DNA of 64,000 nucleotides from Pseudomonadales bacterium (GTDB lineage Bacteria > Pseudomonadota > Gammaproteobacteria > Pseudomonadales > Azotimanducaceae): NCBI GenBank assembly GCA_028285415.1, contig JANQPF010000008.1, positions 62,001 through 126,000 on the forward strand, read 5' to 3'. Made by a program: the position numbers and the translations under genes. Positions 17,301 to 24,900 of the stretch are shown here, one piece after another (positions within the stretch are counted from its first letter, which is position 1; each line of letters opens with the position of its first letter). The notes below the pieces were generated by a model. It saw nothing but the letters and a program-made list of their open reading frames with translations. It did not search any database and was not told the origin of the DNA.

Positions 17301-18956
17301 TTGATTCAGCTCGACGAGTAATCTCTGGCGCTCCTCGGCTGTCAGCAGATCCAGATCACATGCGCGACTATCGGGCGATTGGCTGATCGCGCCAAGCCAA
17401 CTCGCGAAATGCCCGCAGAGTCGGTCTATAGCCTCATTCGAGTAAGCTGACGGCACAAACGCCAGAACGGCTGTACCAGGCGCTTTCAAACGCAGCGTGA
17501 GTTCGGCACCAGGCCCGTACCCATCGCCAATCACCACCGCCAAGGGGAGAGGTGCATCCGTCGCGAATAAATGGTTCGCACGGACCGAAGGCTGGCGGGC
17601 AATCAGATCGTTGAGCCACGGCGCTCTCGCAAGCGTATCAGTGATGTCCCGCGTGGCGGATGCAACCTGGCTTGCGATTGAACTGGATTGATCGAGTTCG
17701 AACGTTGAAAATCCATAGGTCGCCAGTAGAGGTGGAAACGCATTGGCACTCCCGCTCAAGTCATGTCCGGCAACTGCGAGACTCACCTTTTCACTACCCG
17801 TTATGCGTGCCACAAATGCAGCGAAAGCCCCGGCAACATACTCAGGCGAAGCGGATCGCATCCCCTCGGGTAAGGCAAGATCTCGCTCTTCAACCTGATC
17901 ACCAGTAACCTTGGCCGCAACGTGCCGGTAAGGCAGCGTTGTCGACTGCGCGCGGCTCAGACGTTTCGTCCAGAAAGTTTCGTCTTTCGCTACGTTGGCA
18001 GACACCTCATCGTTCGCACTATCACACAATCGAGCATTCAGGAGATTGTCACCCGGTTGCATTCCCAAGCTTCCGATATCTACAAGAGATCCTCGGATGC
18101 TTTCAAGGCGCGTTACCTCCAGTACCCCCTCACCGCATGCAACCTCAAACTGACTGTTACCCACGGAAAGCACTTCTCCAGGAGTTGGCGAAGTCATGTC
18201 CGCGCGGACGATTGCGCTCTCGACAATATATACCTGATTATCGATTACCACCTTGGCCGCACCCAAGGCGTTTTCATAGCGTCCCGTGTTTAGAGCGCGG
18301 ACGATGCGATCCAGGTCCTTTGCGGATTCACGCCAATCGAGCAAACCAAGGTTCCGGGGGCGGTCCTTCCGACCGTAGTAGGTACGCTCTGTAAGGTCCT
18401 GGGATTCCGGCGTGACTGCATCGCTTGCAAGCTGCTCCAACAGACGCGGAAACGAATCGAGCGCCGCCGTGAAACACTTGGTATTCAGAGATACCGCAGT
18501 GTCATCTTCAGCGATTGTGACAGGTTCGCGCAGAAGCACGTCACCGGTATCGATCCCGGGAGCGACCATATGCCACGTTATCCCGTAGTTCCGTTCACCG
18601 TTGATAATTGCCCACATCGGCGTGTTCAGACCTGCGTACGCCGGCAGCGGACCATCGTGAAAGTTGATCGCCCCGCGCGTGGCGCTTTCCAACGCGGCGT
18701 CCGGAATAAGCGCGAGATGCGTGATTGCCAATAAGTAGTCGAAATCACAGGACTGCAGTTCGCTGACGTAGGCATCGTCGGCTGGCACAGCTTGGATCTC
18801 ATGGCCTTGCGCCCACGACTGAATTGCAGGGGAGTCTGTAATGACTTTCTGAATGACATGACCGGCGGCGAGCAGCATTTCGCCACACTGGGACAACAAT
18901 GTGTCACCGCCGATCAAGCAGACACTGAGATTATTCGTTGGGGTTCCGGCGGACAT
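14307..18956 (-). CDS. Hybrid NRPS: formyltransferase - partial condensation - adenylation with inserted luciferase-like monooxygenase - carrier
   Basis: 1549 aa from the ATG at 18954-18956. That start has AGGAG 10 nt upstream and lies just below a -10-like box at 19000-19005; an upstream ATG at 19001 overlaps that box. Domains: N10-formyl-THF-dependent formyltransferase (about 8-290) with the Asn-x-His...Asp catalytic set at N98, H100 and D136; a remnant or C-lobe condensation-like region (about 330-530) in which I see no HHxxxDG; and adenylation core A1-A4 (about 540-770, 'YTSGSTGKPKG' near 707). A roughly 360-aa LLM domain ('DMGLFMWG', 'SAVWTPERHFHAFGG', 'AAASGWNPNDF') occupies about 797-1155, followed by A5-A10 ('NMYGPTETT', 'GYRIEPGEIE', 'NGKLDRKAL') and a carrier domain with Ser1485 in 'DLGGHSLL'. 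The LLM insertion is of the MupA/Atu3671 type. The specificity code read by eye is DILQLGMIWK, which points to glycine. No thioesterase is present. Confidence 0.9.
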   Translation of the reverse strand: MSAGTPTNNLSVCLIGGDTLLSQCGEMLLAAGHVIQKVITDSPAIQSWAQGHEIQAVPADDAYVSELQSCDFDYLLAITHLALIPDAALESATRGAINFHDGPLPAYAGLNTPMWAIINGERNYGITWHMVAPGIDTGDVLLREPVTIAEDDTAVSLNTKCFTAALDSFPRLLEQLASDAVTPESQDLTERTYYGRKDRPRNLGLLDWRESAKDLDRIVRALNTGRYENALGAAKVVIDNQVYIVESAIVRADMTSPTPGEVLSVGNSQFEVACGEGVLEVTRLESIRGSLVDIGSLGMQPGDNLLNARLCDSANDEVSANVAKDETFWTKRLSRAQSTTLPYRHVAAKVTGDQVEERDLALPEGMRSASPEYVAGAFAAFVARITGSEKVSLAVAGHDLSGSANAFPPLLATYGFSTFELDQSSSIASQVASATRDITDTLARAPWLNDLIARQPSVRANHLFATDAPLPLAVVIGDGYGPGAELTLRLKAPGTAVLAFVPSAYSNEAIDRLCGHFASWLGAISQSPDSRACDLDLLTAEERQRLLVELNQTQVDYAQDSLMQTQFEELALATPDAIAVVASGRSITYGELNNRANQLAADLRDAGASADTLIGVYVSRSIELMIATLGILKAGAAYVPLDPAFPVDRVAFMIEDSAMPMVVTQSALKRDLPDVSTTVVEIDSYGSMPISVVDSPCSATASNLAYVIYTSGSTGKPKGVMLEHRNVVNFYTAMDAAVPGADMPDRTWLAVTSLSFDISVLELFWTLNRGFKVVIYDEGATRLVDSAAQERPRRILDMGLFMWGNDDAPGPAKYTLLMEGAKFFDQNGFSAVWTPERHFHAFGGPYPNPAVTGAAVAAVTENVKIRAGSCVVPLHHPVRIAEEWSVVDNLSNGRVEIAAASGWNPNDFVLRPENHAENKRVMYDQLEQVRQLWRGEKVSFPGPLGEVEVESLPRPVQPELPCWITTAGNPETWIEAGRKGMNVLTHLLGQSVDEVAGKIRLYRDARKEAGFDPDAGRVALMLHTFVGADNDSVREIVREPMKDYLSSSMSLAMDYAWSFPAFKRPGGDATKPEDVDLKSLSDDEVDTILNFAFERYFVDSGLFGDHETCLRVLARCAEAGVDEIACLMDFGVETTAVMESLPRLKTLRDDMIKLASQSKEDEKGHSFADLVQAHAVSHLQCTPSTARMYIADTDTRQAFGNIQHILLGGEALPTSLASEVKNLGQGTLTNMYGPTETTIWSLTSAVHGVEDGISIGKPVANTQVYVLDQHLKPLPVGVPGELHIAGDGVARGYLNRPELTEERFVADPFASAIGARMYATGDLAAFRADGTLDYLGRTDFQVKVRGYRIEPGEIEAELEDADAVAEAAVVVRTEDVGDERLVAYVTVTSGATFDVTELRTLLRRTLPDYMIPNEFVQLDLMPRTANGKLDRKALVQMQPTVVRTIDEGAAPKTDLEKVVAESWRTVLKLDAVGLEENFFDLGGHSLLVVQLHGLLKESIDRPISLTDLYQYTTIKSLAEYLTSGADDRSVKQSVSRGEQRRALRRRRVS

Positions 18957-18999
18957 TATTTGCGGGCTCCTTTTCGATCTGTCCCTTAAATCCGTATAC

Positions 19000-19052
19000 A
19001 TTATGCACCGAGCATTTGAGAGACGTGAGCGACTTTACATACTTAGTACAAG
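19000..19052 (-). promoter_or_regulatory. Putative NRPS promoter with shared upstream element
   Basis: Read on the minus strand: CTTGT, 7 nt, ATGTA (19036-19040) then AAGTCGC, and 30 nt after ATGTA a CATAAT box (19000-19005). The expected transcription start near 18993 gives a leader of about 37 nt to the ATG at 18956. Both the 12-bp core (plus strand GCGACTTTACAT, 19029-19040) and the downstream ACATTATGCA (18998-19007) recur with identical 31-nt spacing at 21708-21750. Confidence 0.5.
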
Positions 19053-19136
19053 GTCAAAACGAGCGTGAACTCACAGGAATTGGAACGGTGTCGAGTATGT
19101 GGCTGCTTCGTCGTGGCATACCTGCGATAAGCTCCA

Positions 19137-20291
19137 CTAGAGCGGATTGACAAAGAAATTCGGTTGCCTTGTTTCTGTACGGTCATGTGAGATGAAAGTT
19201 GCTGCGGCATCCAGTGCTTCGCGAATCGTGACGTCCATATCCAAGTATCTGTAAGTCCCTAGTCGGCCAATGAATGAAACATTCGCCTGCTGTTTGGCCA
19301 GTTCAACGTACTTGCCCAGCAATTCCTTTTCTGAAACCAGCCGGATGGGGTAGAAAGGGATATCACCCACCTCGAACAGGCGACTAAATTCCTTAAAGTA
19401 TATGGTGCCTTCCCGTTCTTCCCACGGTGAAAAGTGTTTGTGTTCGGTAATCCGGGTCCATGGCGTGTCTGCATCGCAGTAGTTGATGACCGCATTACCC
19501 TGAAAGTCACCCTCTGCCCGGTGCGCTTCAAATTCTAACGTGCGGTACCCAAGGACTCCGAGCGAATAGTCAAAATACCCATCGAGCGGGCCGGTATAAA
19601 ACGTGTGATGGAAATCGGACACCAGATCCCGGCTGAAGCTTGTCGACAAGTGTGTTGTTATTAAATCATGGTCCAGAATATTCCCGACGAGCCTGGTGTA
19701 CCCGTGCGTTGGCATTCCTTGATGAGGATGATTGAAGTAATTGTCGTCGTAGTTGAATCGAAGGGGCAGGCGTTTCAGCAAGTCCGCCGGGAGCTCCGAC
19801 GGCGCAACACCCCATTGTTTCTGCGTGTACCCTTTAAAGAACGCTTCGTACAACTCACTACCAACGAACCGCATTGCCTGATCTTCGAAGCTAACCGGGC
19901 TGGCGATCGTGCGATCCGCTTTTGTATCTATGAGCGCTCGCGCTTCCACCGGACTTAAGCAAGTACCAAAGAACTGATTGATCGTGTGGAGATTGATGGG
20001 TAGCGAATAAACCTTGTTTTGGACGACGGCCTTGACCCGGTTCACGTAGGGTTCGAACGTCGAAAACTGGTTTACATAAGCCCAAACCTCTTCGTCCGCC
20101 GTGTGGAATATGTGCGGTCCGTACGCGTGCACCAGCACATCAGTGAGCTCATCGCGAAACGTATGGCAGTTCCCCGCGATGTGATCTCTGGCTTCAAAGA
20201 TAGTCACTGTGTAGCCGGCTCTCGCCAGTTCTCGCGCTACTACCGCGCCGGAAAAGCCCGCGCCTACAATTGCGATATCACCTGTCGGCAT
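19137..20291 (-). CDS. glf: UDP-galactopyranose mutase
   Basis: 384 aa, the usual family length, from the ATG at 20289-20291. That start is chosen because it follows an AGGA-rich ribosome-binding region and directly precedes the FAD Rossmann motif 'IAIVGAGFSGAVVAREL'; the frame is open upstream but looks non-family. The signature 'YGPHIFHT' and 'FFKGYTQKQWG' are present, as is the C-terminal 'RLGTYRYLDMDV'. It converts UDP-galactopyranose to UDP-galactofuranose with reduced FAD, so galactofuranose is a likely component of the polymer. It overlaps the upstream glycosyltransferase gene by 14 nt, implying translational coupling. Confidence 0.95.
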   Translation of the reverse strand: MPTGDIAIVGAGFSGAVVARELARAGYTVTIFEARDHIAGNCHTFRDELTDVLVHAYGPHIFHTADEEVWAYVNQFSTFEPYVNRVKAVVQNKVYSLPINLHTINQFFGTCLSPVEARALIDTKADRTIASPVSFEDQAMRFVGSELYEAFFKGYTQKQWGVAPSELPADLLKRLPLRFNYDDNYFNHPHQGMPTHGYTRLVGNILDHDLITTHLSTSFSRDLVSDFHHTFYTGPLDGYFDYSLGVLGYRTLEFEAHRAEGDFQGNAVINYCDADTPWTRITEHKHFSPWEEREGTIYFKEFSRLFEVGDIPFYPIRLVSEKELLGKYVELAKQQANVSFIGRLGTYRYLDMDVTIREALDAAATFISHDRTETRQPNFFVNPL

Positions 20292-21489
20292 ATTTCCTAT
20301 CCTTTCCTGTGTTCTCTTCGATGCGAGGGACTCGCACACGTCCCCGTTCGAGCAGCCAGATGAAATCGTGAATGACCTGTCGATTGCCGTAGTAGTCACT
20401 CATCCGCGCAAGCGCAAGCTGCCGCATTTGCTCCATCCGCTCGGGATCCTCGAGCAACGCTGTGACGACATCACCCAGATCCGACAGATCCCAACGGATC
20501 GGCTCGTACGTCTCGTGCTCGGTGAATATGTTCGGCTTTGTTTTGATGTGAGCAACGGAAGGTTTAACCAGCACGCAACCACAGAGAACTGCCTCAAAGT
20601 CGCGCCAACAGAGCTCCCCGAATCCCAGGGGACTGACGCAGATCTTGCTATTGAGCATCTCTTGAAAATAGGTTTGCTGTGGTACCCGGGCTGCAGGCGT
20701 CAAGACATTGAATTGCGGACTGAGGCGGTTGAGCGCTTCTACGATCGGGTGACGAAACGGGTAGATCCATAAGTCTTCGCTACAGAACGCGCGGCTACAA
20801 ACATCAACCTCGCGCGTCGTAATCGGGTCGCGCGTGGCGTCCGGACTCTCCTCAAACAGATCAACAATCTTGTCATCCAGGCCAATGTTCCAACCAAGTT
20901 CGATTTTGCCCATCAGATGTTCGGGAATGGCTTGAATGCTCGGAATGGGATCATCTTCAAACGAAATGCCGTGCACGCTTGAGACGTATTCCGTCAAGTT
21001 ACTTTTCCCAACGCGGGGCCGCCCATATTCGTCCGGATCTGCGAACACATGCTTTTTGACATACAAGTCAACTTGGTTCACTACCTCCGGCCATTGGATG
21101 CAAACGTCGTCGTCACCGTCGAAGTAAATCATCCTGGCATCGGGCCGCAACCTGGATCTGATGGTTTTAATGTCTCGAACGACAGCATGTTGTTCCTGTA
21201 AGAAGCTGTACTTGATCAGCACCACGTCAAATGCACGAAGCGCCAGTGAGGGAAGTCTGGCGAGATCATGCACATATAGATGTGTTAGACGAATGTCATA
21301 TTCATCGCGCAATTCAGCCGCGTGACGCAGCAGAGGCGCAAACTGTTGTTCCGATGTGTACTGGCTCAGATCGCTCGCCAGCAATACATGGACCGACGAA
21401 GCGCGATCAGAGTTTCTGAGGAGGTCCGTGAGGTGTTTCAGGGGTGATTTCAAACGGTATTTAATACCGGCTTTGATTCCAAGCTTCAT
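20278..21489 (-). CDS. GT-B-type glycosyltransferase
   Basis: 403 aa. The N-terminal half is Rossmann-like ('VHVLLASDLSQYTSEQQ', 'FDVVLIKYSFLQ', 'DARMIYFDGDDDVCIQWPEV'). The C-terminal half carries a donor-site-like block 'SPLGFGELCWRDFEAVLCGCVLVKP' (about 296-320, where an E/D-rich site is expected), then 'ERMEQMRQLALARM'. This fits glycosyltransferase family 1-like enzymes. Because the next gene is glf, overlapping by 14 nt, a galactofuranosyltransferase role is plausible but unproven. A promoter-like element lies at 21710-21762, leaving a leader of more than 200 nt. Confidence 0.72.
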   Translation of the reverse strand: MKLGIKAGIKYRLKSPLKHLTDLLRNSDRASSVHVLLASDLSQYTSEQQFAPLLRHAAELRDEYDIRLTHLYVHDLARLPSLALRAFDVVLIKYSFLQEQHAVVRDIKTIRSRLRPDARMIYFDGDDDVCIQWPEVVNQVDLYVKKHVFADPDEYGRPRVGKSNLTEYVSSVHGISFEDDPIPSIQAIPEHLMGKIELGWNIGLDDKIVDLFEESPDATRDPITTREVDVCSRAFCSEDLWIYPFRHPIVEALNRLSPQFNVLTPAARVPQQTYFQEMLNSKICVSPLGFGELCWRDFEAVLCGCVLVKPSVAHIKTKPNIFTEHETYEPIRWDLSDLGDVVTALLEDPERMEQMRQLALARMSDYYGNRQVIHDFIWLLERGRVRVPRIEENTGKDRKYADR

Positions 21490-21658
21490 GCCGCAGACAT
21501 TCCTGTTTGTTGCTTACCAAACCCTTAAGTGACCATCCCAACGTAAGCGACGGGATATCGCACACCAGTGGCGCCTTTGCGACATCCGTCTGGAATTCGG
21601 GCATCTGTTGACTTGCGGAAGACGTATCGAGCAGCTGGGCTGAACGCAGTGCTGACAT
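21461..21658 (-). CDS. Possible 65-aa leader peptide or small protein
   Basis: A frame beginning MSALRSAQLLDTS at the ATG 21656-21658 ends at 21461, overlapping the glycosyltransferase start by 29 nt. It would fill most of the long untranslated leader predicted from the promoter at 21710-21762, about 45 nt after the expected transcription start. It contains 'PLVCDIPSLTLGWSLKGL' and no family I recognise. The ribosome-binding site is weak. It could be chance. Confidence 0.25.
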   Translation of the reverse strand: MSALRSAQLLDTSSASQQMPEFQTDVAKAPLVCDIPSLTLGWSLKGLVSNKQECLRHEAWNQSRY

Positions 21659-21924
21659 GAACCCGCGATGGCAAATTTGTTGCCTTGTTATCACCCTCAA
21701 GGAGGGCACATTATGCATGCTACCGAAGTGATCGGCTCGCGACTTTACATTTCTGGAACAAGGCTACATATCTGAACGAATATTGGCGTAACCAGACCCA
21801 CCTTCGCTGCCTGGAATATCAAACACAGTTCAAGTGTCAGCGATGAATCAGATAACATTTTCATCACAGTTCCATAGAATCTGTTGGGTTAGAATCGCCG
21901 CGTCACACACCGCTGGAATTCCGC
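21490..21924. other. Divergent intergenic region upstream of glycosyltransferase and PKS genes
   Basis: 435 bp between the minus-strand glycosyltransferase and the plus-strand PKS gene. It contains the putative minus-strand promoter (21710-21762), a possible leader ORF and, close to the PKS, a TAGAAT box (21890-21895) that could be its -10 with a leader of about 25 nt. No RNA gene, terminator or insertion remnant was recognised. Confidence 0.5.
21710..21762 (-). promoter_or_regulatory. Putative promoter with shared upstream element
   Basis: Read on the minus strand: CTTGT, 7 nt, ATGTA (21746-21750) then AAGTCGC, then 30 nt and CATAAT (21710-21715). The outer blocks and their spacing are identical to those upstream of the NRPS, while the 21 nt between them differ. 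It points away from the PKS toward the glycosyltransferase-glf pair. Confidence 0.45.
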
Positions 21925-24900
21925 TTGGCTATCGATCCATCTCTACTGGACAACGGTATTGCAATCGTCGGCATGTCTGCACGCTTGCCCGGCGCACCAG
22001 ACCTCGACACCTTCTGGGCAAACTTGCGCGCGGGCGTCGAATCACTTGTGCCGCAGTCCGATGAAGAACTGCTCGAGCGTGGTGTCTCACCGCAAACGTT
22101 AAAAGATCCAAACTACGTCAAAGTATCCGGAAGCCTCAGCGACGTTCCGATGTTCGACGCGGGTTACTTTGGCTTGTCACCTAAAGACGCAGCCATCACT
22201 GATCCTCAGCACCGACACTTCCTTGAATGTGCCGTCGAAGCGTTCGAAAACGCTGGTCATTCGACGCACCGGTTTGAGGGCTCAATCGGAGTGTTTGCCG
22301 GTTGTGGCATGAACTCGTACTTCGTGAATAACCTGCTTACGAATCCTGAAATGATCCGCACCGTTGGTGCATTCCTGTTGCGCCATACCGGGAACGACAG
22401 GGATTTTCTGCCGACGACCGTTTCCTACAAGCTGGATCTGCGCGGTCCGAGCATGGCCATTCAAACTGCTTGCTCCACATCGTTGGTCGCGGTACACGCA
22501 GCCTGCCAGAGTCTCCTGGGCGGCGAGTGTGAGATGGCCTTGGCGGGCGGTAGCACGATCTTAGTCCCCAACGGCCACGGATACTTTTATCGAGAAAACG
22601 AACCTGTCTCTCCCGATGGACATTGCAGGGCTTTCGAAGCCAACTCCGCTGGGACGGTCTTGACCAGCGGCACTGGAGTGGTCGTTCTGCGACGGCTCGA
22701 AGACGCCCTGGAAGACAACGATACAATCCATGCGATCATTCGGGGCTCCGCTGTCAACAACGACGGTGCAGGTAAGGTCGGCTATCTTGCGCCCAGCGTT
22801 GAAGGCCATGCCGGTGCGGTGGCAGAGGCTCTGGCCGTCGCCGACGTGACCGCAGATACGATCAGCTACGTTGAAGCGCACGGTACCGGTACCCGCGTCG
22901 GTGACCCCATAGAAGTTTCGGCCCTGACCAGAGCATTTCGAACGTCAACGGACCAAAATCAGTTCTGTCGTATCGGCTCGGTCAAAACGAACATCGGCCA
23001 TCTAGACACCGCGGCCGGGATCGCAAGCCTGCTCAAAGTCGTCAAGTCGATGCAAGCCAAAGAACTGGCGCCAACGTTACACTTCGAAAATCCCAATCCT
23101 GAAATCGACTTTGCTTCCACGCCGTTCATCGTGAATGCAGATCTGCGACCCTGGGAAGCAGGTGACACTCCCCGCAGAGCAGGCGTGTCGTCACTAGGTA
23201 TAGGTGGCACGAACGCACACGTCATTTTGGAAGAAGCGCCGCCTCTCCCGACTACAGATCCCGGGGCTCGCGCACATCAGGTGCTCACACTTTCGGCCAA
23301 AACTCGCACCGCCCTGGATGCTGCGTCAACCAACCTCGCAGAGTGGCTCCGAAACAACCCGCACGCGGATTTAGCAGACATTGCGTTCACCTTGCAGGAC
23401 GGGCGCGACTACTGGGACCACCGTCTCGTGGTCACGGCATCGAGCGTCGGCGAAGCCGAAGCTGCGCTGGCAGAGAAACACCCCGTCAAGGTTTCCTCGA
23501 ACAAAATTGGGGGAAAAGCCAGCGGTGTGGCGTTCATGTTCTCCGGCGCCGGTGGCCAGTACCCCAATATGGGACGCGATCTGTACGAGAGTGAACCTGT
23601 CTTTCGCGATGCCATGGATCGCTGCCTGGGTCTGTTGCAAGACATGATCGACTTCGATCTCAAAGCGCTCATGTACCCGGCCAAAGGCGACGAAGAAACG
23701 GCGGACGCAGAACTGCAGATACCATCCCGCCTCTGTCCCGCAGTTGTTGCGACAGAGTGGTCGCTTGCTCAACTGTGGAAATCCTGGAACATAGAGCCTG
23801 CAGGGATGATTGGTCACAGCCTGGGCGAGTACGTTGTTGCGTGCCTGGCCGAGGTCTTGACGCTGAGGGACATGTTGACCCTCGTCGTGTTGCGCGGAAA
23901 CCTCATTGACAGCTTGAGCGGAGGCGCGATGCTGTCGCTACCGCTCTCAGAGGAAGAAGCGCTGGAGTTCATCGGCGACGATCTTGATCTGGCTGCCGTA
24001 AACAGTCCGGGACTTTGCGTGGCATCTGGTCCGTTGGCAGATGTCGAAGCGCTTGATCGCCGGCTCGCTGATCGAGATATCGAGGCCCGAATGGTGCCCG
24101 TCAATGCAGCCGGACACTCCCGTCACCTGGATCCAATTCTCGAAGACTTTCGCCAAGGGGCGTCAAAGGTAGCGCTGTCCGCCCCGAAGGTACCCTATAT
24201 CTCAAACGTGACCGGTACCTGGGCACGGGAAGAAGATGTGACAGACCCGGACTACTGGGTACGACATCTGCGCGGAACCGTGCGGTTTGCGGACGGCCTG
24301 AAAGTCCTCATCGAAGGAAACGACCGGGTGTTACTCGAAGTCGGGCCGGGGCAGGGCCTCTGTACCTTCGCTCGCCAACAGGCAACCAAGGCGCTCGGGA
24401 CCGTTGCGTCCCTGCGTAAGCCATCCGATAACATCGCAGACCACGAATTTGCGTTGGGCGCATTCGGCAAACTATGGGCCTGTGGGTATGAGGTGGAATG
24501 GCAGACTTTGCGCGGTCAAAACGAGCGACGCCGACGTATTCCCTTACCCACCTATCCATTTGAACACAAGCCTTATTGGATCGAGGCCGGGGCCGCGATG
24601 GACATCGCTGAATCAGCGCCAGTCACACTCTCGAAACTCGACGAATTCGATGACTGGTTTCAGCGTCTGAGCTGGCAGGAAGCACCGTTGGCAGCAAGCA
24701 CGGGCGGTACCGAAGCAGTGCACTGGCTGATTTTCCTCGACACTACAGGTGTTGGGAAGGATCTGGTTGAGCGGTTGCGCGCCGCAGGTCACCAGGTGAC
24801 CACGGTATCCACGGCAGATACGTTTTTCCACATTGGCCACAATGAATACGCACTGGCACCGGAGCTTGGCCTGGAAGGGTATGAGCAACTGGTAGCAGCG

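Noticed and set aside
18957-19001. Upstream ATG at 19001 as the NRPS start
   Set aside because: It overlaps the putative -10 box and lacks a ribosome-binding site, while the ATG at 18956 has AGGAG at suitable spacing and leads directly into the formyltransferase domain.
20292-20399. Longer N-terminus for UDP-galactopyranose mutase
   Set aside because: The extra 36 residues lack similarity to the family and overlap the upstream gene deeply. The ATG at 20291 precedes the FAD motif and has a ribosome-binding site.
21708-21763. A duplicated DNA segment shared with 18998-19053, possibly a repeat or mobile-element end
   Set aside because: Only two short blocks match and the 21 nt between them differ, while their spacing is conserved. 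That pattern fits a regulatory site better than a duplicated element.
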